A stretch of 64,000 bases of DNA from Anaerolinea thermophila UNI-1 (GCF_000199675.1 NC_014960.1:124001-188000); one strand, 5' to 3'; numbered from the stretch's first letter, positions 25,069-33,431 are shown. A program made the numbers and translations. The notes: generated from the sequence alone by a model not told the origin.

Positions 25069-25707
25069 TCAGCCAAACCAGCCGCCGCGGAAAATGTACA
25101 CTGCCGCACTGCCTGCCAGCAGGATGATGAGCGCCGCCCACATGCGCTGAAGCCGCCGCTCGCTGAAAAACATTATCCAGATCAGTCCGCCCAGCGTTAT
25201 GGCAATGGCGGCGTAACCAAGAATCAAGAAAAACAACATTGCCGCCGGGGAAGTGCCCGCCAGCAGACGGAAGAAGGTCATCAAAATATGTCCCACCCCG
25301 TTGGCGAGGTAGGTGGTCAGGAAAAAACGCGCTCCCACGGGCAGATACTGCCGCCACATCAGGGTGGTGATGAGAATTGCCAGAAGCAGGGCGATGGCGG
25401 TGTCCAGACCGGAGAGTTTACCCTCGCTGAGCATGCTGGCGAATTCCGTTGCCGCCCAGGCGACCAGCCCGCCTGCCATCCCGTACCATCCCCGTGTGGT
25501 TTCAGCAGAGCGGGTATTCAGTCCCCGCTGAAAACTGTACACGGCTACCGCGATGAGCGCCAGCGCGTACACCATCAGCCCCGGTCCGCCAGAGCGGTGG
25601 TAGAGGATGCCCATGGGAAGCAGAATCGTCTGCCACAATAGGTACAGGACGATGACCGGCAGAATGCCATCGAAGAACTTGCTGGCGAGATCCCGCTTCC
25701 AGTGCAT
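25069..25707 (-). CDS. Multi-pass membrane protein of unknown function
   Basis: 212 residues with about six hydrophobic helices (for example GILPVIVLYLLWQTILL, GLMVYALALIAVAVY, AIALLLAILITTLMW, MLFFLILGYAAIAITLGGLI, LIILLAGSAAVYIF). I recognise no family. It starts 3 bp after the stop of the MFS gene with GGAGG nine bases before the ATG, so it is cotranscribed with that exporter and may be an accessory membrane factor. Confidence 0.7.
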   Translation of the reverse strand: MHWKRDLASKFFDGILPVIVLYLLWQTILLPMGILYHRSGGPGLMVYALALIAVAVYSFQRGLNTRSAETTRGWYGMAGGLVAWAATEFASMLSEGKLSGLDTAIALLLAILITTLMWRQYLPVGARFFLTTYLANGVGHILMTFFRLLAGTSPAAMLFFLILGYAAIAITLGGLIWIMFFSERRLQRMWAALIILLAGSAAVYIFRGGWFG

Positions 25708-25710
25708 GGC

Positions 25711-27027
25711 TTATAACCTCCGAATCACCGGTTTGAACAGGGCTACCCAGCCGCCGTACAGCAGAGAAAGCAGAGCGCCCATGCCCAGCGCCAGCGGTGC
25801 ACCGATCCAGTCGGCAACGTATCCTGCCTGAAGCGCGCCCAGACGCATGAAAGCCTGAATGGTCATGGTGTAGAACCCCATCACCCGTCCGCGCACCTCG
25901 TCCGGGGCGGTCATTTGAATAAGGGTGTTCGCCAGAGCGTTCTGCAGGACGAACATCCAGCCAGCCGCCATCATCATGAAGAGGCTAAAAAGAAACGAAC
26001 GGGAAACTGCCACGAAGAGCAATGCCAGCGGAAAGCCCAGGTTGCCCAGCGTCAGCCAGCGCCCGCGGTGACTCTCAGCGGGCAGGGATGCCACAAACAG
26101 CGCCCCCAGCACTGCACCGACCCCCACGGCGGTGAGCAACATGCCTAACGGCAGGGCTTGCGGAGACTGACAGGAAAACAGGCGGGCAGGTCCTTCGCAC
26201 ACCCGGGCAATTACCGGCTGGGCGCTTTCGCTGAGCACGTCCTGAGCGAAGACCGGCATGAGGGTGTTGTAGGGCATGGAAAGGAAGGCGCTCACAGCCA
26301 CCAGGCTCATCAAGAGCAACTGCACCGGTTTGCTGATCACATAGCGCAGTCCTTCCAGGATGTGACGAACCGTGCTGTGCGCCTGCGGGGGGCGAGAGGA
26401 TTGCGGCAGGTTGCGCATGGAGAGCAAAGCCAGAATTACCGGCACGAAGGTGAGGGCGTTGAAGAAAAAGGCAGGTCCCTCGCCAATTGCCGCCACTACC
26501 AGCCCTGCCAGTGCCGGTCCCAGGGCGCGGGCAAGGTTGAACATGGCGGAGTTCAAGCCAATGGCGTTGGTGAGGTCCTCTTTGCCCTCAACCATATCCA
26601 CAGTGAAGGCTTGCCGGGCAGGTAGATCCACGGCATTCACCGCCGCCAGCAGAAGCGAAAGGGCGTAAATGTGCCATACCTGCACCCTGCCGCTCCAGGT
26701 GAGCCACGAGAGCAGAAGCGCCTGTGCCATCATGACCACCTGTGCCCAGAGGATGACATCCCGTTTGGGAAAGCGGTCGGTGAGCGAGCCGCCCCACAGT
26801 GAAAAGGGGATAAGTGGAATCAAGCCTATGAAACTGATGAAGCCCAGCGCCGCCGCCGAGCCGGTGAGGCGGTACACCAGCACCTGCTGTGCCATGGTCT
26901 GCATCCATGAGCCGCTCAGCGAGATGGTCTGTCCGATGAACCAGACGCGGTAATTGTAATGGCGCAACGCCCGAAAGGTGTTGGGAATGCGGGAGACGGG
27001 TTTGGGGGTAGAAAGTGTCGTTGGCAT
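25711..27027 (-). CDS. MFS transporter, EntS/MFS_3-type exporter
   Basis: 438 residues with about 12 transmembrane helices. The N-terminus RHYNYRVWFIGQTISLSGSWM is typical of the enterobactin-exporter-like subgroup, and the loop 2-3 motif appears as GGSLTDRFPKRDV. An unusual insert around residues 270-290 (ARVCEGPARLFSCQSPQALP) lies in an external loop. It is the first gene of a two-gene unit with the small membrane protein downstream. It probably exports a small molecule; the substrate is unknown. Confidence 0.87.
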   Translation of the reverse strand: MPTTLSTPKPVSRIPNTFRALRHYNYRVWFIGQTISLSGSWMQTMAQQVLVYRLTGSAAALGFISFIGLIPLIPFSLWGGSLTDRFPKRDVILWAQVVMMAQALLLSWLTWSGRVQVWHIYALSLLLAAVNAVDLPARQAFTVDMVEGKEDLTNAIGLNSAMFNLARALGPALAGLVVAAIGEGPAFFFNALTFVPVILALLSMRNLPQSSRPPQAHSTVRHILEGLRYVISKPVQLLLMSLVAVSAFLSMPYNTLMPVFAQDVLSESAQPVIARVCEGPARLFSCQSPQALPLGMLLTAVGVGAVLGALFVASLPAESHRGRWLTLGNLGFPLALLFVAVSRSFLFSLFMMMAAGWMFVLQNALANTLIQMTAPDEVRGRVMGFYTMTIQAFMRLGALQAGYVADWIGAPLALGMGALLSLLYGGWVALFKPVIRRL

Positions 27028-27083
27028 GGATGGTTTCCCCTGTCAAAGATAAACTCATTATACTCTCGCCCGGGCGGGCAATC

Positions 27084-27119
27084 AAAAAGAGCCGGAGCGG
27101 CGTGCTTCACCCGGCTCTT
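27084..27119 (-). terminator. Intrinsic terminator (minus strand)
   Basis: Stem AAGAGCCGG / CCGGCTCTT (27111-27119 and 27087-27095) with a 15-nt loop, followed on the minus strand by TTTTTGATT. It ends either the candidate small RNA or the YacP-like gene transcript. Confidence 0.8.
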
Positions 27120-27287
27120 GCATACTAGAGAAAATAGGCTTAACAGCGATTGTCCGGTATGGGGGGGACATACCGGACAATCTTCAGGGAGGGAATGCCA
27201 CCAGCACTCCGGTCCAACCCGGGGGGGACGGGCTGAACATTGATTGGGGGGAGGCACCGCTACCAGTAAAGATTTTTTGGTGCTTCC
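27084..27287 (-). ncRNA. Candidate small structured RNA with C-rich loops
   Basis: On the minus strand an extended -10 (TGC-TATATG, 27302-27294) predicts a start near 27287, and a U-tailed terminator ends near 27084, giving about 200 nt. Three hairpins lie between: 27250-27258/27279-27287 (one A-C mismatch), 27202-27235, and a perfect 14-bp stem GATTGTCCGGTATG / CATACCGGACAATC (27148-27161/27169-27182). Loops or linkers read UCCCCCC, CCCCCGGGUU and CCUCCCCCC, able to pair with Shine-Dalgarno sequences. No convincing ORF. It could instead be the 3' UTR of the gene ending at 27347, or act on the plus strand. Confidence 0.45.
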
Positions 27288-27346
27288 ATGAATCATATAG
27301 CATACTTTTTCAGGTTTTGCATTAGAAAAACATGAGAATTTTTATC

Positions 27347-27823
27347 CTATTTATCCTTCTTTTTGCGAAACAGGTTCAGGAATTCCTCTACCTCATCCTC
27401 AGAGGGCTTGTCCGGCTTCTCCGCACCGGCAGACGCGGCGGGAGTGCGGGCGCTCAGCAGTTGACGGGCAAATTCGTCCGAACTCAGGGTTTTTGCCCGC
27501 CGGGTGCGCGCCTCGGCGAGAATCTGCCGGTCGGAGGTGACTACGGTGACCTCGACAGCACGCTTACCCAGTCTCTGCAGGACGGCGATGATGGCGCTGT
27601 CGGCCGTTTTGCCTTCCTCTACCCAGTGGACAGTGATGTTCCTTGCCCGATGCTTGCCGGCACGTCCCGGCGGGGCTTTGTCAAAAAATACCTCAACGGT
27701 ACAGCGCCGCTGGCGGGCAAAGTTCTGCAAGAGAGCGATTAGACGGTTCTCATCCTCGATTTGGGCGAGGTTCAACCCCGGCAGGTGAGGAATGAGATTG
27801 TGCCCGTCAATCAGGTAAATCAT
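27347..27823 (-). CDS. NYN/PIN-like RNase of the YacP family
   Basis: 158 residues. It starts MIYLIDGHNLIPHLPG, the conserved first acidic block of YacP/NYN nucleases, with further acidic positions in FFDKAPPG, TADSAI and VTSDRQILAEA. This pattern is that of the YacP (Rae1) endoribonuclease family, which cleaves mRNA on ribosomes in Bacillus. The C-terminal about 25 residues are Pro/Ser/Lys-rich. A TAAAAT -10-like hexamer ends 6 nt before the ATG and there is no Shine-Dalgarno, so a leaderless mRNA is likely. It is divergent from the lamin-tail protein gene 42 bp away. Confidence 0.82.
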   Translation of the reverse strand: MIYLIDGHNLIPHLPGLNLAQIEDENRLIALLQNFARQRRCTVEVFFDKAPPGRAGKHRARNITVHWVEEGKTADSAIIAVLQRLGKRAVEVTVVTSDRQILAEARTRRAKTLSSDEFARQLLSARTPAASAGAEKPDKPSEDEVEEFLNLFRKKKDK

Positions 27824-27864
27824 GGTTTCATTTTACCCCGCTTTTATGCTATGATTCAGACACG

Positions 27865-28398
27865 ATGAGACGACCGCGCACTTCTTTGTGGCTCTACCTG
27901 CTGTTGAACATCGTTGTCTCCGCCGCAACCATGCTGGCGGTGCTGTATTTCTGGGAGCGCGCTCATGGGCGCGCCCAGAGCATTCTGCCGGTGTTCCCTA
28001 CCCCGTCGGCGGCGGAGGCAAGCCCCACGCCCACCAGCCTTCCACCGGAAGAGATGCTCCCTTCGCCCACCCCTTATACGGGTGAGCCGCTGGTGCAGAT
28101 TATCGCCGTGATTGGGGCTACTGACCCTCAGCAGGAATATGTGGTGCTTAAACGGGTGGGGCAGGGGGATTTGAACATGGACGGCTGGGTCTTGCGCGAT
28201 GAGGACGGCAACGAACTGCGCTTCCCCGCCGGACTGACGCTCTTCCCCAACGGCGGACTGCTCATCTACACGCGCGCTGGCACCGATACCGTCTCCGAAC
28301 TGTACTGGAACCGTACCGAAGCCGTATGGCGTTCGGGTGAGGTGGTCACCCTGCTGGATCCTGCCGGGCAGGTGCACGCCACCTACACTGTGCCGTAA
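27865..28398 (+). CDS. Membrane-anchored lamin-tail-domain protein
   Basis: 177 residues. There is an N-terminal transmembrane anchor (about 8-30) without a lipobox, a Pro/Thr/Ser-rich linker (about 48-73, TPTSLPPEEMLPSPTP), then a lamin-tail (LTD) Ig-like domain: EYVVLKRVGQGDLNMDGWVL, DEDGNELRFPAG, LFPNGGLLIYT. LTD domains in bacteria are extracellular and often associated with surface nucleases or adhesion. An extended -10 (TGC-TATGAT, 27847-27855) ends 9 nt before the ATG with no Shine-Dalgarno, so the leader is at most a few bases. It lies upstream of dnaX. Confidence 0.8.
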   Translation: MRRPRTSLWLYLLLNIVVSAATMLAVLYFWERAHGRAQSILPVFPTPSAAEASPTPTSLPPEEMLPSPTPYTGEPLVQIIAVIGATDPQQEYVVLKRVGQGDLNMDGWVLRDEDGNELRFPAGLTLFPNGGLLIYTRAGTDTVSELYWNRTEAVWRSGEVVTLLDPAGQVHATYTVP

Positions 28399-28464
28399 AC
28401 GGGCATGGCTTTTGGGGCGGGTTTCGAGTAAAATCATCCCGCAATCACACGAGGAGGGCATTCC

Positions 28465-30126
28465 ATGGCGCAAGCCCTGTACCGCAAATGGCGTCCCCGC
28501 CTGTGGGAGCAGGTGGTGGGGCAGGATCACATCATCCAGACCCTGCGCAATGCGGTGCGCACCGGCAGGGTGGGGCATGCCTACCTTTTCGCCGGTCCGC
28601 GCGGCACAGGCAAGACAACCACCGCGCGCCTGCTCGCCAAAGCGGTCAACTGCCTGGAGGAAGACCCGGCAAAGCGCCCCTGCGATCAGTGCGCGCACTG
28701 CATTGCCGTCAACGAGGGGCGTTTCCTGGATCTCATCGAGATTGACGCGGCTTCCAACACCAGCGTGGAAGACGTGCGCGATTTGCGTGACAAAATCAAC
28801 TTTGCCCCCTCGCAGGGACGTTACAAGGTCTATATCATTGATGAAGTCCACATGCTCTCCACGGCGGCGTTCAATGCCCTGCTGAAGACGCTGGAAGAAC
28901 CCCCGGCGCATGCCATTTTTATCTTAGCCACCACCGAGGTACACAAAATCCCCGCTACGGTGCTTTCGCGCTGTCAGCGTCACGAGTTCCGCCGCGTGCC
29001 GGTGCAACAGATTGCCGCGCTTCTGCGCCAGAAAGCCGCCGAGGACGGTCTGGCGGTGGATGAAGACGCCCTGCTGATGATTGCCCGCCAAGCCACCGGT
29101 AGTTTCCGCGATGCTATTTCCATCCTTGACCAGTTATCTTCCACCGGCGAACGGGTGACGCTGGAGATGGTGCAGAGCGTGCTGGGAACGGCGGCGGGTG
29201 AACCCATCCGTCTGCTGGTGGATGCCATTCTGGCGCGCAACGCCGCTCAGGGCTTGCAGATCATCCAGCAAACGCTGGACGGCGGCGCCGACCCGCGCCA
29301 GTTTGCCCGCCAGGTGGTGGATTACCTGCGCGGATTGTTGCTGGTGCGCATGAACAACGCCGCGCTGGTGGATGCCACTGCCGAAACCCGCGCGCAGATG
29401 GCGGCGCAGGCGGGCAGTTTTGAGGTGGATCGTCTGGTGGAGGTCATCCGCCTGTTCAATACGGCGGCAACCGAGGCGCGCACGGCGGTACATCCCGGCT
29501 TGGGGCTGGAACTGGCGCTGGTGGAAGCCACGCTGGAAAAATCTCTCCCGACGATGATGAGCGTTTCCCCAACGCCGCTTTCTGCCCCATCCTCTGCCCC
29601 GCAACCGGCGGCAAGCCCCGCCCCTTCGATACCTGGAAAGGAAGGGCAGGCAAAAGGCAGTCCTGCGCCTTCGGCGAAACCGGCGGCTTCCTCCGCATCG
29701 ATGCCTTCCTCCCCGGCGCCCGCGCCTTCATCTGTGTCGGGCTTGACGCAGGAGCACCTGCGCCAGAACTGGGAGAGGGTGCGCGCGCTGGTCAAGGGGC
29801 GCAACAGTCTGACGGCGGCGGCGCTCAATTCCTGCCGCACCTACACGCTGAGAGATGGGGTGCTGGTGCTGGTGTATCAGACCGAAGTGCTGAAACAAAA
29901 GATGGAGACGGAGGATAACCTTGCCCTGCTGCGTACCGCATTGAAGCAGGTGCTGGGTGTGGACGTGCCAGTGCGCTGTGTGGTCAGCCCCAGGGGAACC
30001 CTTCCGGATGAAAGCGAGGGCGGATCGGGCAACAGCATGGTGCATGTGGCGCGCTCACTGGGCGGGGAACTGGTGGATAAACGCGAACACCCCTTCCCCG
30101 ACGCGGAGGAATCGGGTACATTTTAG
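28465..30126 (+). CDS. dnaX: DNA polymerase III subunit gamma/tau
   Basis: 553 residues with GAGGAGG upstream. Clamp-loader AAA+ core: N-terminal LYRKWRPRLWEQVVGQDH, Walker A GPRGTGKTT (near 45), a zinc-binding Cys set (C at about 63, 73, 76, 79), Walker B DEVHML, SRC motif, sensor 2. A Pro/Ala/Ser-rich linker (about 370-430) joins a C-terminal domain that could contact the polymerase alpha subunit. It is the first gene of the classical dnaX-ybaB-recR replication-repair block; the spacing to ybaB is 14 bp. Confidence 0.95.
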   Translation: MAQALYRKWRPRLWEQVVGQDHIIQTLRNAVRTGRVGHAYLFAGPRGTGKTTTARLLAKAVNCLEEDPAKRPCDQCAHCIAVNEGRFLDLIEIDAASNTSVEDVRDLRDKINFAPSQGRYKVYIIDEVHMLSTAAFNALLKTLEEPPAHAIFILATTEVHKIPATVLSRCQRHEFRRVPVQQIAALLRQKAAEDGLAVDEDALLMIARQATGSFRDAISILDQLSSTGERVTLEMVQSVLGTAAGEPIRLLVDAILARNAAQGLQIIQQTLDGGADPRQFARQVVDYLRGLLLVRMNNAALVDATAETRAQMAAQAGSFEVDRLVEVIRLFNTAATEARTAVHPGLGLELALVEATLEKSLPTMMSVSPTPLSAPSSAPQPAASPAPSIPGKEGQAKGSPAPSAKPAASSASMPSSPAPAPSSVSGLTQEHLRQNWERVRALVKGRNSLTAAALNSCRTYTLRDGVLVLVYQTEVLKQKMETEDNLALLRTALKQVLGVDVPVRCVVSPRGTLPDESEGGSGNSMVHVARSLGGELVDKREHPFPDAEESGTF

Positions 30127-30140
30127 AGTGGAGGTTGAAC

Positions 30141-30485
30141 ATGGCAAAAGGATTCAATCGCCCGCCGGTGGGCGGGGGCGGCAACATGATGGCACAGTTG
30201 AAAAAACTGCAGGAACAGATGGAGCAGGCGCAGGCGCGCCTTGCGGAAGAAACTGTCACCGGTACTTCGGGCGGCGGCGCCATCAAAGTTGTGATGACTG
30301 GCGATCAGCACTGCAAAGCGGTAGAAATCGCCCCGGAACTGCTTCAGGAAGTCGACGCCGATATGCTTCAGGATATGCTTCTGGCGGCAATCAATCAGGC
30401 GCTGGAACTTTCCCGCCAGAAGCAGGAAGAAATGCTTGGACCCCTGGCAGGTGGGCTGGGTGGTCTGGGAGGACTGGGTTTCTAA
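30141..30485 (+). CDS. ybaB: YbaB/EbfC-family nucleoid-associated protein
   Basis: 114 residues from ATG 30141 (MAKGFNRPP) with GGAGG seven bases upstream; an upstream in-frame TTG is less likely. The helix MAQLKKLQEQMEQAQARLAEE followed by VTGTSGGGAIKVVMTGDQ is the conserved YbaB core, and the end is Gly/Leu-rich (LAGGLGGLGGLGF). It is a small dimeric DNA-binding protein, usually encoded between dnaX and recR, as here. Its stop is immediately followed by the recR start with no spacer. Confidence 0.93.
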   Translation: MAKGFNRPPVGGGGNMMAQLKKLQEQMEQAQARLAEETVTGTSGGGAIKVVMTGDQHCKAVEIAPELLQEVDADMLQDMLLAAINQALELSRQKQEEMLGPLAGGLGGLGGLGF

Positions 30486-31091
30486 ATGGCTGGTTTACCG
30501 GCACCACTGGAAGCCCTGATTACCGCGTTTGAGCGTTTGCCGGGTATCGGTCCCAAGACGGCATCGCGGCTGGCGTTTTTTATCCTGCGCCAGCCAGATG
30601 AAGTGGCTCAGCAGTTAGCCGAAGCCCTGCTGGCGGTGAAAAGCCAGACGGCAAACTGCCCGGTGTGTTTTAACATCATGCTGGCGGGGCAGGAACGCTG
30701 TCAGATTTGCGCTGACCCGCGCCGCGATGAGTCGCAGTTATGCGTGGTGGAAGACCCGCTGGATGTGCTGGTGATCGAGCGCACCGGCGGCTTTTTGGGG
30801 CGGTATCACGTTCTGCAGGGCGTGCTGAACCCCATTGAAGGCATTGGACCGGAGCAGTTGCGCATCCGCCCGCTCATCGAACGGGTGCAGGAAGGCAGGG
30901 TGCGCGAGGTGATCATTGCCACCAACCCCAGCATGGAAGGCGACGCCACTGCCCTGTACCTGCGCCAGCAGTTAGCCCCGCTGGGCGTGCGCATTACCCG
31001 GCTGGCGCGCGGCTTGCCCATGGGCGGCGATCTGGAATACGCCGATCAGAACACCCTTCTGCGGGCGCTGGCTGGCAGGCAGGAATTGTGA
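30486..31091 (+). CDS. recR: Recombination protein RecR
   Basis: 201 residues. An N-terminal helix-hairpin-helix (LPGIGPKTASRLAFFIL) is followed by a Cys4 zinc finger (CPVCFNIMLAGQERCQIC) and a Toprim domain (VVEDPLDVLVIERTGGFLGRYHVL, ATNPSMEGDATALYL). It works with RecF/RecO in gap repair. The start codon directly abuts the ybaB stop, implying translational coupling. There is no obvious terminator before the next leader region. Confidence 0.95.
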   Translation: MAGLPAPLEALITAFERLPGIGPKTASRLAFFILRQPDEVAQQLAEALLAVKSQTANCPVCFNIMLAGQERCQICADPRRDESQLCVVEDPLDVLVIERTGGFLGRYHVLQGVLNPIEGIGPEQLRIRPLIERVQEGRVREVIIATNPSMEGDATALYLRQQLAPLGVRITRLARGLPMGGDLEYADQNTLLRALAGRQEL

Positions 31092-31145
31092 CGTTTATCG
31101 CCTTTTTGGGTCATGCTGTCATGTGATAGCCGGGCAAGAATCACG

Positions 31146-31408
31146 TATAATAAATTGGGTATCTACACCCCGCCTTTTCTGCCTTCAAGTTTCCAAGCGG
31201 GGTATCGCTTGACTTTCAGAAAGGTTGATGGTATAAAAATCTCACCCTTTATGGAAACTTTCCAGAAAGTCGTTCAGTTCAACATTCTTTTGGGAGAAGA
31301 TGGTTGGCAGCCAGTCCAGCATGGTGTTGCGCAACCATTTTTCCGCTATCGGGCGGCTTGAAGCCCGAAAAAATCTTTCAATCCAAATCCTGTAGGAGGA
31401 GATAGGAC
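31146..31408 (+). promoter_or_regulatory. Long structured leader of the peptide-transporter operon
   Basis: TATAAT (31146-31151) suggests a start near 31158, giving a leader of about 250 nt. It holds several hairpins: CAAGCG-GGGTAT-CGCTTG (about 31193-31210), competing ACCCCGC/GCGGGGT and CCTTTTCTG/CAGAAAGG pairs, a terminator-like ATGGTTG/CAACCAT stem with TTTTT (31300-31342), and TCGGGC/GCCCGA (31349-31368). TAGGAGGAG precedes the start codon. The arrangement looks like an attenuator or riboswitch of a type I do not recognise. Confidence 0.45.
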
Positions 31409-33331
31409 ATGAAGCAAAAGTCAATGCTGGTTCTCGCTCTGGTTGTTATCGCCAGCCTTGTCCTCGCCGCCTGCCAGCCTCAGACGATTGTTAAGACCGT
31501 CGAGGTGACCAAAGAGGTCAAGGTGGTAGAGACACAGGTTGTCGAGAAGACCCAGGTCGTCGAGGTGGAGCGCAAAGCCTTCACCACCCCGCATCCCATC
31601 CTGAGCGACCTTAAGGTTCGCCAGGCCATGTATCACTGCACCAACAAACTGGATCTGGTGAAGGCGGGCTACCCGCTGATCAGCGATGAAGACGCCGCCA
31701 AACTGATCATGGATACCTTCATCCCCAAGGACCACTGGGCTTATGCGGGTGAAGGCGCGGTGCAGCAGTATCCGTTTGACCCCGAAAAAGGGAAAGCCCT
31801 GCTCGAGGAAGCTGGCTGGAAGCTCCCCGAGGGCGCTAACGTTCGCCAGAAGGATGACGGCACGGTGCTGGCTCTGAAGTTCTACACCACCACCGCGGCG
31901 TTCCGCCAGGCATGGGCGGCTGTGTGGGAAAAGCAAATGGCTGCCTGCGGCATCCAGATCCTGCGCAACCACGTCCCGGCTTCCTGGTGGTTTGGTGATA
32001 CCACCGGCCTGCAGGTGCGCGATTTCGAAATCGGTGCCTTTGCGTGGGTTGGTCAGGCTGACCCCGGTGGCCAGACGCTGTGGGCTTGCGATCAGATCCC
32101 GCTACCCGAGAACAACTGGCAGGGTCAGAACTACATGGGTTGGTGCAATCCCAAGGCTGATGAAGCCATCAAGAAAGCCAACAACACCCTGATCAAAGAA
32201 GAGCGCATCAAGTGGTACAAGGTCGTCCAGGAAGAGTACGCCAAGGACGTTCCCGCTATCCCGCTGTTCAACCGCACCGAGACCTTCTCGGCTGTGTCTA
32301 CCCTGCAGGGCTTCGCCCCCACCCCGGGTGAAGAGTACTACACCTACAACGTCTATGACTGGGAGCGCCCCGGCAAGGACACCATCGTGATCGGCTTCAC
32401 TCAGGAACCGGCTTCGCTGTTCACCCTGGTTGAATCCGCCATGGTGGCGAACCTGGCCGCTGGTCTGATGGGCTTCCGCTCTTACACCAGCCTCAACTAC
32501 GACTTCCAGCCCGAAACCATGAAGCAACTGTCCACCATCGAAAATGGTCTGGCGCAGAACAATGACGTGGAAGTCAAAGAAGGCGATATGGTGCTGGACG
32601 CCGCGGGTAACCCCGTCAAACTGGAGAAGGGCGTGAAAGTCATCAACGCCAACGGTGAGGAAGTTGAATTTGACGGCAACCCCGTCAAGATGAAACAACT
32701 GGTGGTGAAATACGAGTTCCGCGATGACCTGAAGTGGCAGGATGGTTCTCCTGTGTCCCAGGCTGACTTCGAACTGGGCTACAAGATTGCCTGCGACCGC
32801 GAATCCGGCGCCACCACCTTCATCACCTGCGACAAGACCCAGGCGATTGAGTTCAACGGTCTGTCCTACACGGTGACCTGGCTGCCCGGCGTTCAGGATC
32901 CGCTGTACTTCCTGGCGCCCTACGGCTTCTACCCGAGCAACCAACCCATCGAGAGCGAAGGTCCTTACAAGGGCAAGACCCTGAAGGACGTCCCCGCCAA
33001 AGATTGGGCGACCCTGCCCGAGGTGGCTGAGAAACCGTGGTCCTATGGTCCGTACGTGATCAAGGAATGGGTGAAGGGCGAGAAGATGGTCTTCGAAGCC
33101 AACCCCTATTACTATCGCCCGGTCAAGACCAAGAACCTGGTGATCGCCTTCGTGACCCCCGAAAACGCCGAAGCGCAACTGCTCACCGGCGCGGTGGACC
33201 TGCTGGGTTCCGAGACTCTGGCTGGCCTGACTGAACAGTTAGTCAATGCTGAGAAGGAAGGCAAAGTCAAGAACTACGTGATTGCCGGCGCCACCTGGGA
33301 GCATATTGACTTCAACCTCTGGGTGAAGTAG
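31409..33331 (+). CDS. Peptide/oligopeptide ABC transporter substrate-binding lipoprotein, apparently circularly permuted
   Basis: 640 residues: signal peptide with lipobox LAAC (Cys about 22), a Val/Lys/Glu/Thr repeat linker (about 24-58), then SBP_bac_5 sequence in permuted order. Residues about 61-315 are what normally forms the C-terminal lobe (LSDLKVRQAMYHCTNKLDLV, YPFDPEKGKALLEEAGW, AFAWVGQADP, DVPAIPLFNR). Residues about 319-640 are what is normally N-terminal (DTIVIGFTQEPASLF, EFRDDLKWQDGSPVSQADF, YGPYVIKEWVKGEKMVFEANPYY). The protein ends at WEHIDFNLWVK, exactly where VRQA should follow in family members. It is the only binding protein of this operon. Lipid-anchored, it delivers peptides to the DppBC-like permeases. 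Confidence 0.88.
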   Translation: MKQKSMLVLALVVIASLVLAACQPQTIVKTVEVTKEVKVVETQVVEKTQVVEVERKAFTTPHPILSDLKVRQAMYHCTNKLDLVKAGYPLISDEDAAKLIMDTFIPKDHWAYAGEGAVQQYPFDPEKGKALLEEAGWKLPEGANVRQKDDGTVLALKFYTTTAAFRQAWAAVWEKQMAACGIQILRNHVPASWWFGDTTGLQVRDFEIGAFAWVGQADPGGQTLWACDQIPLPENNWQGQNYMGWCNPKADEAIKKANNTLIKEERIKWYKVVQEEYAKDVPAIPLFNRTETFSAVSTLQGFAPTPGEEYYTYNVYDWERPGKDTIVIGFTQEPASLFTLVESAMVANLAAGLMGFRSYTSLNYDFQPETMKQLSTIENGLAQNNDVEVKEGDMVLDAAGNPVKLEKGVKVINANGEEVEFDGNPVKMKQLVVKYEFRDDLKWQDGSPVSQADFELGYKIACDRESGATTFITCDKTQAIEFNGLSYTVTWLPGVQDPLYFLAPYGFYPSNQPIESEGPYKGKTLKDVPAKDWATLPEVAEKPWSYGPYVIKEWVKGEKMVFEANPYYYRPVKTKNLVIAFVTPENAEAQLLTGAVDLLGSETLAGLTEQLVNAEKEGKVKNYVIAGATWEHIDFNLWVK

Positions 33332-33352
33332 AATCCCGCTTTGGGAGATTTG

Positions 33353-33397
33353 AATGGGCAGATGGCGCTCTCTCCCGTGGGGGCTCATCTGCCCATT
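33353..33397 (+). repeat. Inverted repeat between binding-protein and permease genes
   Basis: 12-bp perfect arms AATGGGCAGATG (33353-33364) and CATCTGCCCATT (33386-33397) around a 21-nt loop, followed by CTTCTT rather than a clean T-tract. It is probably a partial terminator or RNA-stabilising hairpin that makes binding protein more abundant than permease. Confidence 0.7.
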
Positions 33398-33431
33398 CTT
33401 CTTGAAAAAATCTTGAGATTGGGGAGTTTGT

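Noticed and set aside
26916..27296. 126-codon minus-strand frame covering the gap before the MFS gene
   Set aside because: It overlaps the MFS start in another frame, has no family resemblance, and its start lies inside the hairpin region; a non-coding RNA explains the structure better.
31409..33331. Tandem duplication of a binding-protein gene as the explanation for the unusual order
   Set aside because: Each half occurs only once, so the total is one complete binding protein in swapped order.
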